Source: Megamonas funiformis (GTDB lineage: Bacteria > Bacillota > Negativicutes > Selenomonadales > Selenomonadaceae). From it: a stretch of 64,000 nt of DNA. Below, piece after piece: positions 46,020 through 54,324 of this stretch. A program made the translations under genes and the position numbers. The notes under the pieces were generated by a model. That model worked only from the letters and a program-made list of their open reading frames with translations, was not told where the DNA came from and searched no databases. Location of the stretch: NCBI RefSeq assembly GCF_010669225.1, contig NZ_CP048627.1, positions 868,001-932,000 on the forward strand, read 5' to 3'. Within the stretch, counting starts at the first letter, position 1. Each line of letters starts with the position of its first letter.

Positions 46020-47402
46020 ATGAAGAACGTACCAATTTCTAAAAGCATACCATATAATATAGATGAAAATTATTTAGAACTGACAAGAAAAGTTCATTTG
46101 ATTTTGCATGTAGGTCGTTTGATGATGGAAAATTCAGCAGATACGAGCAGGATTGTGCGAACTATGCAACGAACAGCTGCTTATGCAGGGATTTTTGGCG
46201 ACCAATTGCATATTCATGTTACGTATACTACTTTGATGGTCAGTGTGAGCGTTGGCAATTATCATATGACGAAATTGCAAAAATGTTATCAGCATAATGT
46301 TGATATGAATGTGATTTTAGAAGTTAGTAAAATGACATGGGAGGCAATCGAAAGAGATTATACTATTGAGCAATTTGAAGCTGAATTGAAGAAAGTAGAA
46401 AGCAAGAAAAGCAAATATGCGACTTTTATTATTAATCTTGGAGCAGCGCTGGCTTGTGGCGGTGTAGGTAAAATGTTTGGCTGTGATATCATGGCATCAT
46501 TATATACTGCAATAGCAGCATTTATTGGCTTTTTTGTGCGCAGTCAATGTTTAAAAATTGGTATAAATCCTTATATGGCGATTGTAGTATCTTCATTTAC
46601 AGCTACAGTGATAGCATATTTTACACATTTTTTGCCGTTTACAGATACTTCATGGTACACTATGTTGGCATGTGCTATTTTTATCGTTCCAGGTGTGCCT
46701 ATGGTCAATGCTTTAGAAGATATGCTCGATTGTTATATTACAGCTGGCATAACAAGAGCGATGAATACTCTGCTGATGGTTGGTAGTATGACTTTTGGTA
46801 TAATTTTTGCCATAAAATTATTCAGTGTAGAAGATTTTACGCATTTATCGACAGTAAATCATCAAGCATATATTGTTTATGTAATATCAGCTTTTATAGC
46901 AGCTGCTGGTTTTTCTACCATGTTTAATGTTCCGCCACGTTTATTATGGGTAGTCGGTCTAGGTGGAGTGATTTCTGTCTGTGTACGTACTTTGTCTATG
47001 GATTTTTTAGGTGTTGGTTTGCCGATTGGAACATTGCTAGGAGCAATGGTGGTAAGTATTATTGCTTTGAGGGCTGTGCATTGGTTTCATGTGCCTAGCC
47101 ATGTGCTTACGATACCATCAGTTATTCCGTTGATGCCAGGTATTTTGATGTATCGTTTGTTATTTAATATAATTGATATTGATACTTTAGATGTAAGTAA
47201 TTTTTTACAAGCGTTTCAAAGTGGTGTAAATGCTACTTTGATAATTCTAGCAATAGCTGTAGGTGTGGCATTGCCAAATATTTTTGCCCAGAAATATATT
47301 AGAATTTATGATAGTAAAAGATTGAGCAGGGCTTTATCCGAACGAAAATATCGTCAATATCATTTTAAAGAGATAAAACAATTAGAACTGTTTAAAGAAT
47401 AG
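46020..47402 (+). CDS. ThrE-family threonine/serine exporter, paralogue 2
   Basis: A 460-residue paralogue of 38935-40263 with the same motifs in the same order: RLMMENSADTSRIVRTMQR, IFIVPGVPMVNALEDM, TAGITRAMNTLLMVGSMTFG, HVLTIPSVIPLMPGILMYR. N-terminal DUF1212 region then about ten membrane segments. AAGAAGGG lies about 11 bases upstream. The two copies, same strand and 5.7 kb apart, flank the DUF4132 module. Confidence 0.85.
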   Translation: MKNVPISKSIPYNIDENYLELTRKVHLILHVGRLMMENSADTSRIVRTMQRTAAYAGIFGDQLHIHVTYTTLMVSVSVGNYHMTKLQKCYQHNVDMNVILEVSKMTWEAIERDYTIEQFEAELKKVESKKSKYATFIINLGAALACGGVGKMFGCDIMASLYTAIAAFIGFFVRSQCLKIGINPYMAIVVSSFTATVIAYFTHFLPFTDTSWYTMLACAIFIVPGVPMVNALEDMLDCYITAGITRAMNTLLMVGSMTFGIIFAIKLFSVEDFTHLSTVNHQAYIVYVISAFIAAAGFSTMFNVPPRLLWVVGLGGVISVCVRTLSMDFLGVGLPIGTLLGAMVVSIIALRAVHWFHVPSHVLTIPSVIPLMPGILMYRLLFNIIDIDTLDVSNFLQAFQSGVNATLIILAIAVGVALPNIFAQKYIRIYDSKRLSRALSERKYRQYHFKEIKQLELFKE

Positions 47403-47455
47403 AAAAAAGACCTAAGATATATGGGAAAATCCATATAAGCTTAGGTCTTTTATAT
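47403..47455. terminator. Bidirectional terminator
   Basis: Arms AAAAGACCTAAG (about 47406-47417) and complement (47440-47451), with further pairing inside, T-rich tails on both strands; between thrE-like 2 and the RsmJ-like gene. Confidence 0.8.
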
Positions 47456-47457
47456 TT

Positions 47458-48246
47458 TTAGTTTAAATCAATAACTCCATAGTGAATAGGAGCGTATTTA
47501 CCACCACAGATTTTAGTAAAACCAAGGCGAGAAAATTCAAGACTGCGACTATTTTCTTTGAAGACTATGCGATATTTAGCGACGCGTTTAGCTTCATTTA
47601 ATGCTTCGTGGCTAACAGCTCTCATATCTGCTAATTGGCGAAGTGGATTTAGACTTTTACTGTCCGTGAGTGCATGGCGAAACATAGGGTCAAAATAGAT
47701 GATATCAAAACTATTATCTTCTTGTTCTTTAAGAAAACTTAAATAATCTTGATTGATAACAGTGATATTATCCATAGCAGATTTTAAATCGTAATTAGTA
47801 GGTAGATAAGTCTTTAGTCCATCTTTGACGATGAGAGCGATTAAAGGGTTAACTTCAAGGCCGATGACTTTACCTTTAGGGCCTACACCATATGAGCTGA
47901 TAATTGCATCAGAGGCAAAACCTAAAGTGCAATCTAAAACAGTTTTATTTTGTAAAAATTCTCGTCCTCCCATAGCTTCAAGCATATTATCAATATCACC
48001 ACAGCGTAAACGTTTCATGCGAACTTGAGCCATATTAGGGTGAAAAAACATTTCGCCTGTAGGTAAATCTAAGACTAATTTATCTTTTTTTACAATGATT
48101 ACAGTATCTGCATTTTCTTGTTGTTTTATTTTATCAATGCCGAGATTATTTCTTGTAACATAAGAAATGGATAAATCTTTAGCAATTTGTTTAGCTTTAT
48201 TTTCTAAATCAATTGTTACTTTGCGAATAGTAGTAATTACAGTCAA
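47458..48246 (-). CDS. Class I SAM-dependent methyltransferase, RsmJ-like
   Basis: A 262-residue protein: N-terminal extra domain (about 1-90), then SAM-binding motif I DCTLGFASDAIISSYG, a motif II acid (GLEVNPLIALIVKDGL), and YFDPMFRHA, resembling the LDPMYP motif of RsmJ (16S rRNA m2G1516 methyltransferase). Relatedness to RsmJ is inferred from this order; the true substrate is not shown. It lies 14 bases after ribU on the same strand. Confidence 0.72.
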   Translation of the reverse strand: MTVITTIRKVTIDLENKAKQIAKDLSISYVTRNNLGIDKIKQQENADTVIIVKKDKLVLDLPTGEMFFHPNMAQVRMKRLRCGDIDNMLEAMGGREFLQNKTVLDCTLGFASDAIISSYGVGPKGKVIGLEVNPLIALIVKDGLKTYLPTNYDLKSAMDNITVINQDYLSFLKEQEDNSFDIIYFDPMFRHALTDSKSLNPLRQLADMRAVSHEALNEAKRVAKYRIVFKENSRSLEFSRLGFTKICGGKYAPIHYGVIDLN

Positions 48247-48260
48247 ATTTAAAGCTCCTT

Positions 48261-48797
48261 TTAAATATTGCGATGTACAAAATTTGATATAGGTTTATAA
48301 ATGAAATAAGTTATTAAAGCATTTATACTTGCTTTAATCAAATTAAAAGGTATGATGGCAGGTAAAAGTAGTTCAATAACTTTTTCCATAGGTGCACCTA
48401 AGAAAATAGGTGTTAATAGTAAATTACAAATGACCATAACACAAGTCATACTTAAAGCTCCGCAGATTAAACCGACAACAGCAGAGCGTTTTGTTTTTGT
48501 ACGTTGATAAATAAATCCGGCAATAAAAGCAAAAGTACCTGTAGCTAAAAAATGCATGACGATACCGATTGGACCACCATCACCACTGATGAATAAACCT
48601 TGTAAAATAGAAACAATTGCTGTCAGGATTACACCACCCATAGGGCCAAAGAGAAAACTGCCAATGAGAATAGGAATATCAGCAGGGTCATATTTCATAA
48701 ATGGAATAGCAGGCAAAATCGGGAAATTAATCAACATTACTAAAATCAAAGACAAAGCTACAAGCATTGCCATATTTGTCAATATTTTTATTTTCAA
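48261..48797 (-). CDS. ribU: Riboflavin ECF transporter substrate-binding subunit RibU
   Basis: A 178-residue membrane S component with about six hydrophobic segments. KYDPADIPILIGSFLFGP is the RibU hallmark, with GGPIGIVMHFLATGTFAF following. It needs the shared EcfAAT module, not in this window. The start is TTG at 48797 with GAGAGGG upstream. No FMN riboswitch is visible in the 50 bases before it. Confidence 0.85.
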   Translation of the reverse strand: MKIKILTNMAMLVALSLILVMLINFPILPAIPFMKYDPADIPILIGSFLFGPMGGVILTAIVSILQGLFISGDGGPIGIVMHFLATGTFAFIAGFIYQRTKTKRSAVVGLICGALSMTCVMVICNLLLTPIFLGAPMEKVIELLLPAIIPFNLIKASINALITYFIYKPISNFVHRNI

Positions 48798-48847
48798 TAT
48801 ACTAACCCTCTCTATATTTAATCTTGTATAGTATTATAGCGTTTATT

Positions 48848-49747
48848 TTATTTTTTTGCATAGAATTTTTGTACAAATTTTATAAAAGATAAGATATGTT
48901 CTTTTAAGATATAGTCTTTATGATAAGCAAAATATAAACTGCGAGTTAAGTTATTTTCAGGTAATTTTATAGTGAGCAAATTATCTGCATCAGTGATTGC
49001 TTTAGCAGAAATAAACGAGATGCCAAGTCCACTAGCTACTAATTTTTTGATGGATTCTTGGTCATTTAATCTAGCTATGATATTTAAGGATTTTTCGGAT
49101 AGATTGATTTGCTCAAAGTAACTTTCTAAACGTTTTTTACTGCCACTACCTTGTTCACGCAAAATAATAGTTTCTTTTTTCAATAAAGAGATTAAATCAT
49201 CTTGATTAAATGCTTTTTGGGAAAAATGTAAAAATTTTTCTTGTTTAGGAGTAATCATCACGATTTCATCATGAAAAAAAGGAACAAAATCAAGCTCTTT
49301 TTCAAAAGATTTCATACCTACCATACCAATGGTGAATTTGCCATTCAAAATAGATTGTAAGATATTACCACTGTCATTTTGATGAATATGCAATTGGATA
49401 TCGGGATATTTTTGACAAAATAACGGTAATACTTCAGGTAATATATAATCGGCAGGAATGGTAGAAGCACCGATACGAATGATTTTTTTATTTTCTTCAG
49501 ACCATTTTTGAATTAAATCATTTTTTAATGTGAAGATTTTTTGAGCACATGCAAATAATTCTTTTCCATGTGGTGTGATTTCAATATTTTTAGTAGTGCG
49601 AATGATTAAGCGAGAATTGAATTCTTGTTCAAGCATACGAATATGAGTGCTGATTGTAGGTTGCGAAATATATAATTTTTCTGCAGCTTTAGTAAAACTT
49701 TGATAACGAACAACAGCACAAAAAGATTCTAATTGTCTAAATTCCAT
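48848..49747 (-). CDS. LysR-family transcriptional regulator (CysL-like)
   Basis: A 299-residue LTTR: N-terminal winged HTH (FRQLESFCAVVRYQSFTKAAEKL, in part; ISQPTISTHIRMLEQEF) and a periplasmic-binding-like effector domain (about 90-295; VPFFHDEIVMITP, REQGSGSKKRLE). CysL-type members control sulfur assimilation. It lies 10 bases after the cysteine desulfurase gene and faces the divergent yedE cluster, so it probably regulates Se/S handling genes. Confidence 0.85.
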   Translation of the reverse strand: MEFRQLESFCAVVRYQSFTKAAEKLYISQPTISTHIRMLEQEFNSRLIIRTTKNIEITPHGKELFACAQKIFTLKNDLIQKWSEENKKIIRIGASTIPADYILPEVLPLFCQKYPDIQLHIHQNDSGNILQSILNGKFTIGMVGMKSFEKELDFVPFFHDEIVMITPKQEKFLHFSQKAFNQDDLISLLKKETIILREQGSGSKKRLESYFEQINLSEKSLNIIARLNDQESIKKLVASGLGISFISAKAITDADNLLTIKLPENNLTRSLYFAYHKDYILKEHILSFIKFVQKFYAKK

Positions 49748-49757
49748 AATTAATATC

Positions 49758-50939
49758 CTATATATTTTGTATATCTTTATTTAAAATGAGTTTAGTTAAG
49801 GCTTCTATAGTTAAATCTATCTCTTTTAATGTATTGAAATAACCAAAGGAAAAACGGATTGTGCCTGTAGGAAAAGTACCTAAAGTTTTATGTGCTTGTG
49901 GGGCGCAATGAAGACCTACTCTAGTCATAATTTGAAATTTATCATCTAAATCATAGGCAATTTGTGATAATTCATGATTTAAAACTTGAATAGAAACTAC
50001 GCCTGTACGCATAAGAGTATCTTTTTTGCCAATAAGGCGAATATATTTTTCATCAGGGTCTAATTGTTGTATCTGTTGCAAAAAATAATTTGTCAACATA
50101 TTTTCATGTTCATGGATTTTGGCAATAGTAATTTTTTTTAACCATTGTAAGCTCGCATGTAGTCCAATAATACCAGGAAGATTTAAAGTACCAGCTTCAA
50201 ATCTATCGGGCATAAATTGAGGTATTTCTTCTGTATGACTGATACTACCTGTGCCACCGCTGATTAAAGGTTCAATTTGTTTAATCATATCTTCAGATAG
50301 AATAAAGCCACCTATTCCTTGTGGACCTAATAAACCTTTATGACCTGTGAAAGCTAGAGCATCAATATGCATTTTTTGCATATCAATGGGCAAAATACCA
50401 GCAGTTTGAGCGCAATCTACCATGAATTTTAAATTATGTTTGACACAAAATTCACCAATTTGTTCAATAGGTAAGATTGTTCCACATACATTACTAGCAT
50501 GAGTTACAATGATAAGCTTAGTGTTTTCTTGTAGACAATCAGATAATTTTGCTAAAGGAAATGTTCCATCTATATGGCAAGGGACTTGAGTATAACTGAT
50601 ATTTTGTTTAGTTAATTGAGTCAAAGGTCGCATAATAGCATTATGTTCCATAGAAGAAATTATTACATGATCATTTGGTTTTAAAAAGCCTTTTAATAAT
50701 ATATTTAAACTTTCTGTTATATTTTTAGTGAAGACTACATTTTTACTATCTGTAGCATGAAATAGATCTTTTAATAATTCTCTTGTTTCAAAAACTATTT
50801 CTTCAACAGAATAAGCATTATTATAAGAACCTCTATTGATATTCACTGCATTATGAGCAAGAAAATTATAGACTTCTTTAGCTACTGAAGGTGGTTTGGG
50901 AAATGATGTACTAGCATTATCTAGATAAATTTTGTGCAT
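49758..50939 (-). CDS. Cysteine desulfurase-like PLP enzyme (EF2568 family, Se/S metabolism)
   Basis: A 393-residue class-V aminotransferase fold: [15 protein letters not shown] at the N-terminus, [23 protein letters not shown] lysine K201 in [12 protein letters not shown], and the catalytic-type cysteine in the [16 protein letters not shown] block. This C-terminal block is typical of the NifS-like family found with selenium-dependent hydroxylase and SelD loci. It could also supply sulfur. Cotranscribed with LysR, divergent from yedE. Confidence 0.85.
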   Translation of the reverse strand: MHKIYLDNASTSFPKPPSVAKEVYNFLAHNAVNINRGSYNNAYSVEEIVFETRELLKDLFHATDSKNVVFTKNITESLNILLKGFLKPNDHVIISSMEHNAIMRPLTQLTKQNISYTQVPCHIDGTFPLAKLSDCLQENTKLIIVTHASNVCGTILPIEQIGEFCVKHNLKFMVDCAQTAGILPIDMQKMHIDALAFTGHKGLLGPQGIGGFILSEDMIKQIEPLISGGTGSISHTEEIPQFMPDRFEAGTLNLPGIIGLHASLQWLKKITIAKIHEHENMLTNYFLQQIQQLDPDEKYIRLIGKKDTLMRTGVVSIQVLNHELSQIAYDLDDKFQIMTRVGLHCAPQAHKTLGTFPTGTIRFSFGYFNTLKEIDLTIEALTKLILNKDIQNI

Positions 50940-51004
50940 GATAAAAACCTCATTTATTATGATTTTTGATAAATAGATGAAAAATATTAATAAATTAAAT
51001 TAGA

Positions 51005-51028
51005 CATAGCTTAAGTTTAGATGCTATG
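51005..51028. promoter_or_regulatory. Dyad in the divergent desulfurase/yedE gap, candidate LysR site
   Basis: CATAGC (51005-51010) and GCTATG (51023-51028) separated by 12 bases, centred in the 131-base gap between divergent genes. Spaced dyads of this kind suit LysR-type regulators. TATGAT (51025-51030) could be the yedE -10. Confidence 0.35.
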
Positions 51029-51070
51029 ATAAACGCATTGTGCATATACATAGAAAGGGAGGCATATATT

Positions 51071-52156
51071 ATGCAAAAGAATGAAAGTATGATGATTATA
51101 CTTTCAGGGGGAATTATAGGTATTATAGCATCTTGTTTAGTTTATTTTGGTAATCCTATGAATATGGGCTTTTGTATTGCTTGTTTTTTACGTGATACAG
51201 CAGGCGGTTTAGGTTTACATTCCACAGCAACAGTTCAATATATTCGACCAGAAATTATCGGTTTGATTTTAGGTAGTTTTATAATTGCTGTGGCTAAAAA
51301 TGAATTTAATGCTAAAGGTGGCAGTTCTCCATTAACACGTTTTATATTGGCATTTTTCGTGATGATTGGCTGTTTGATGTTCTTAGGTTGTCCTTTTAGA
51401 ATGATATTGCGTTTAGCAGGTGGAGATTTAAATGCTATTTTTGGCTTAGTAGGATTTATCGCTGGTATTATGGCAGGAGTATTTTTCTTAAATAAAGGAT
51501 ATAGTTTAAAAAGAACATATAAATTGCCTAAATTAGAAGGTAGTATTTTACCAATTATCGCTGTAGTTTTATTAGTGTTTTTACTTACAGCACCAGTATT
51601 TATTCATTTTACGGAAAGTGCTTCAGCTCCAGGTGGTAAACATGCAGCTTTAGCTATTAGTTTAGTTGCAGGTATTATTGTAGGTATGTTGGCTCAACGT
51701 ACGCGTTTATGTATGGTTGGTGGCATAAGAGATATAATTTTATTTGGTCAATCAAGATTATTATTAGGCTTTATTGCTATTTTAGTGAGTGCGTTTATTT
51801 GCAATTTAATACTTACAAATATCACAGATGTATCATATTTTAATTTAAGTTTTGATAAACAACCAATAGCTCATACAGATGGAATTTGGAATTTCTTAGG
51901 TATGTTATTAGCTGGTTTTGGCTGTGTATTACTTGGCGGTTGTCCATTGCGTCAATTAGTCTTAGCAGGTGAAGGTAATTCTGATAGTGCTATCACTGTT
52001 CTAGGGTTAATTATCGGAGCTGCTTTTGCCCATAATTTTGGTTTGGCTTCTAGTGGCAATGGTCCAACAGTAAATGGTCAAATTGCAGTAGTTATCGGTT
52101 TAATTGTAACGATATTCATAGCATATTTTAACACATTTAGTATTAAATCAAAATAA
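51071..52156 (+). CDS. yedE: YedE/FdhT-family membrane transporter linked to selenium/sulfur metabolism
   Basis: A 361-residue polytopic protein made of two repeated YeeE/YedE halves with cysteines in helices: GNPMNMGFCIACFLRDTAGG and LGCPFRMILRLAGG in the first, TRLCMVGGIRDI and LGGCPLRQLVLAGEG in the second. YeeE relatives import thiosulfate; the YedE/FdhT subgroup with this first motif tracks with selenium use. The start at 51071 has AAAGGGAGG upstream; the frame from 51026 is rejected. It leads an operon with the TusA-like and DUF3343 genes. Confidence 0.88.
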   Translation: MQKNESMMIILSGGIIGIIASCLVYFGNPMNMGFCIACFLRDTAGGLGLHSTATVQYIRPEIIGLILGSFIIAVAKNEFNAKGGSSPLTRFILAFFVMIGCLMFLGCPFRMILRLAGGDLNAIFGLVGFIAGIMAGVFFLNKGYSLKRTYKLPKLEGSILPIIAVVLLVFLLTAPVFIHFTESASAPGGKHAALAISLVAGIIVGMLAQRTRLCMVGGIRDIILFGQSRLLLGFIAILVSAFICNLILTNITDVSYFNLSFDKQPIAHTDGIWNFLGMLLAGFGCVLLGGCPLRQLVLAGEGNSDSAITVLGLIIGAAFAHNFGLASSGNGPTVNGQIAVVIGLIVTIFIAYFNTFSIKSK

Positions 52157-52174
52157 TGAGGGAGTTTTAGATTT

Positions 52175-52381
52175 ATGGAAATTTTAGATGCAAGAGGACT
52201 TTCTTGTCCAGAACCTGTGATTATGCTTAGCAAAGCAATGATGAGCAAAGAAAATAAATATCAAATGGTAGTAGATAGCCCTACAGCTAAAGAAAACGTG
52301 AGCAATTATGGTAAAAAGCAAGGCTATAATGTCAATATTACTGAACAAAATGGAGAATATACTTTGACTTTTACAAAGTAA
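52175..52381 (+). CDS. TusA/YedF-like sulfur (selenium) carrier protein
   Basis: A 68-residue single-domain protein with the TusA signature LDARGLSCPEPV; C11 in CPxP would carry persulfide or selenide. Full YedF proteins add a C-terminal DsrE-like domain, which is absent here. 18 bases after yedE, 19 before DUF3343. Confidence 0.87.
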   Translation: MEILDARGLSCPEPVIMLSKAMMSKENKYQMVVDSPTAKENVSNYGKKQGYNVNITEQNGEYTLTFTK

Positions 52382-52400
52382 AAGTTAAATATAAAATACA

Positions 52401-52646
52401 ATGAAATATATAGTAACTTTTTATGCACATTTTGGTGCTATTCGCTTTAAAAAATTATGCGAACAAATGAATATAAAAGCTAAAATTATGCCTGTACCAC
52501 GAGATTTGAGCAGTAGTTGTGGGACTTGTGTCTTATGTGAAGGTGAATTGATTGATGAACAGCAAATTCATCAAGATGAAGTCGAACAAATTGTAGAGCT
52601 TAAAGAAAATAAGTATCATCTTATCTACAGGGCAGAAAATAGTTAA
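52401..52646 (+). CDS. DUF3343 putative Se/S carrier-like protein
   Basis: An 81-residue protein with YIVTFYAHFGAIRFKKLCEQ and the cysteine-rich SSSCGTCVLCEGE (C40, C43, C46), matching the DUF3343 family, found with YedE and selenium-linked desulfurases. The role as a carrier is a family-level proposal, not proven. It has a poor ribosome-binding site and is probably translationally linked to the gene before it. Confidence 0.82.
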   Translation: MKYIVTFYAHFGAIRFKKLCEQMNIKAKIMPVPRDLSSSCGTCVLCEGELIDEQQIHQDEVEQIVELKENKYHLIYRAENS

Positions 52647-52654
52647 AAGAAAGT

Positions 52655-52693
52655 AAAAGCTATTAATAGTAATATCTATTAATAGCTTTTTTG
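52655..52693. terminator. Bidirectional terminator
   Basis: Perfect 15-bp arms 52655-52669 and 52676-52690 (AAAAGCTATTAATAG and complement), loop of 6, T-rich both ways; ends the yedE operon and the MerR gene. Confidence 0.88.
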
Positions 52694-53503
52694 TTAAAGA
52701 ATACGAGCTTCTATTCTCATTAAATAATAGTTGAAATCCGTTTCAGAAAGATAATTGAGCATATCTTCTTCATATAAAGCACCTATGACATTGTAATTCA
52801 TATTATGTAGTTCTTCTACGAATTGAGCATAAGCTTTGATTAAATCATCATAAGAACCACGAATATATTTTATGGCATATAATCCAGCAGGTTTTATCAA
52901 TAATTGTTTATTGTTTACTTTGCGATTTATTTTCGTGCAAAAATACGTAGTTTGGAAAGTTTTGTCTTGAATATGTTCAGCAGAAATGATTTCACCTAAG
53001 GAAAAAGTATAATAAAAATTATGCTTATTACAATAATTGACATGTTGAGAAATAGCTGAAAAAACAGCTTTATCATCAGGGGTTTTAGGCCCTTCAGTTA
53101 CAATAAAATACTCTTCTTCTTTATGAGTGAAAGTAATTTTATCAATTTCCACATTGAAAGAATCAAGTGTGATATTCATTGTATTTTTTAATAAGCTACG
53201 CAATCTTTTTAACCGTTCTATTTCTTGATGGATTTTTTTATCCTTTTCTTTTAACATGGATAAAAAAGTTTTAGCGTCGCGATTATCCATATATATTTTG
53301 ATTTCTTCTAAGCTAAGACCTACTTCTTTTAATAAGGAAATCATATCAAATAAAAATGCTTGATTAGCTGAATAATATCTATAGCCATTAGGGGCTATTT
53401 TGGCAGGTTTTAATAAATTAATATCATCATAGTGAAATAATGTATCTTTTGTTGTATTGCAAAATTTAGCAAATTCGCCACTGGTGAATAATTTTTGTCC
53501 CAT
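52694..53503 (-). CDS. MerR-family regulator with GyrI-like effector domain (BmrR-like)
   Basis: A 269-residue protein: N-terminal MerR HTH (FTSGEFAKFCNTTKDTLFHY, then GYRYYSANQAFLFDMI), a dimerisation coiled coil (about 85-115), and a C-terminal domain of about 150 residues resembling GyrI-like/BmrR multidrug-binding domains (KPAGLYAIKYIRGSYDDL). Such proteins activate efflux genes on binding hydrophobic cations. It lies 20 bases after scpB and may share its transcript. The mdtJI-like promoter at 38.7 kb has the MerR layout, but a link between the two is a guess. Confidence 0.82.
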   Translation of the reverse strand: MGQKLFTSGEFAKFCNTTKDTLFHYDDINLLKPAKIAPNGYRYYSANQAFLFDMISLLKEVGLSLEEIKIYMDNRDAKTFLSMLKEKDKKIHQEIERLKRLRSLLKNTMNITLDSFNVEIDKITFTHKEEEYFIVTEGPKTPDDKAVFSAISQHVNYCNKHNFYYTFSLGEIISAEHIQDKTFQTTYFCTKINRKVNNKQLLIKPAGLYAIKYIRGSYDDLIKAYAQFVEELHNMNYNVIGALYEEDMLNYLSETDFNYYLMRIEARIL

Positions 53504-53523
53504 GATAAAATACCTTAATTGTT

Positions 53524-54132
53524 TTAATCAGTTTTTAAATCTTCATTAGAAAATAAATTTGCTTCTTGATAGAGTTTTTCTCGTTCTTCATAACTCATAT
53601 TTGGCAATTCTGGTAAATCTTTTATATCATTTAAGCCGAAACATTGTAAAAATGTAGAAGTAGTACCATATAATATAGGTCTGCCGATGACCTTTTTACG
53701 ACCAACTTCTTGAATTAAATCTCTTTCAAGTAAACGACGTAAGATTTTATCTGTATTTACACCGCGAATTTCTTCGATTTCTTGTTTAGTAACAGGTTGT
53801 TTAAAAGCAATGATAGATAATGTTTCCATTATAGGTTGAGAGAGCTTTTTATCAACAACTTGAGTGAATTTTTCAAGATAAGGAGCTATTTTTATTTTTG
53901 TGCATAATCGATAGCCACCAGCAATTTTGACTAATGCTAATCCACGATGTTTAGCTTGTAAATCTTCTTGTAAGGACATGATGAGTTCATCTAATTCGTC
54001 GCTTGTAATATTTAAAGTATTTGCTAAGCGAAAATGAGATACTGCTTCACCGGATATAAATAAAATTGCTTCTAGTGCAGCTTTTAACTCATCTTTATCT
54101 TTAGAAATTATAGGAGTTTTTTCTGTTTGCAT
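53524..54132 (-). CDS. scpB: Segregation and condensation protein B
   Basis: A 202-residue kleisin-interacting subunit of the SMC-ScpAB condensin. Tandem winged helices are visible: ALEAILFISGEAVSHFRLA near the N-terminus and ETLSIIAFKQPVTKQEIEEIRGV, then GRPILYGTTSTFLQCFGL. Usually cotranscribed with scpA; here no scpA is adjacent and the upstream gene galK is closed by its own terminator. Confidence 0.92.
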   Translation of the reverse strand: MQTEKTPIISKDKDELKAALEAILFISGEAVSHFRLANTLNITSDELDELIMSLQEDLQAKHRGLALVKIAGGYRLCTKIKIAPYLEKFTQVVDKKLSQPIMETLSIIAFKQPVTKQEIEEIRGVNTDKILRRLLERDLIQEVGRKKVIGRPILYGTTSTFLQCFGLNDIKDLPELPNMSYEEREKLYQEANLFSNEDLKTD

Positions 54133-54250
54133 AAATTATCCCTCCTTTTTTAGTTATTAAATATAAGAAATATATTTGAGGAAATAGTTGTATTTTATTT
54201 TATCAAAAAAGCTGTGATTTGCCTATTAAATATCAATATAATCGTAAAAT

Positions 54251-54288
54251 AAATAGCAGGCAACACAAAAATATGTTGCCTGCTATTT
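54251..54288 (-). terminator. Terminator after galK
   Basis: Perfect 15-bp arms 54251-54265 and 54274-54288 (AAATAGCAGGCAACA and complement), loop of 8, A-rich plus-strand flank giving T on the minus strand. Confidence 0.85.
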
Positions 54289-54324
54289 GGAGATTGTATA
54301 TTAAGAGAATTAGAGAGAGCTAAA

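Noticed and set aside
38935-47402. DUF4132 module as part of a classical MoxR-VWA ternary system
   Set aside because: No MoxR AAA+, VWA or WGR-domain gene is present in the window; flanking genes are ThrE-family exporters.
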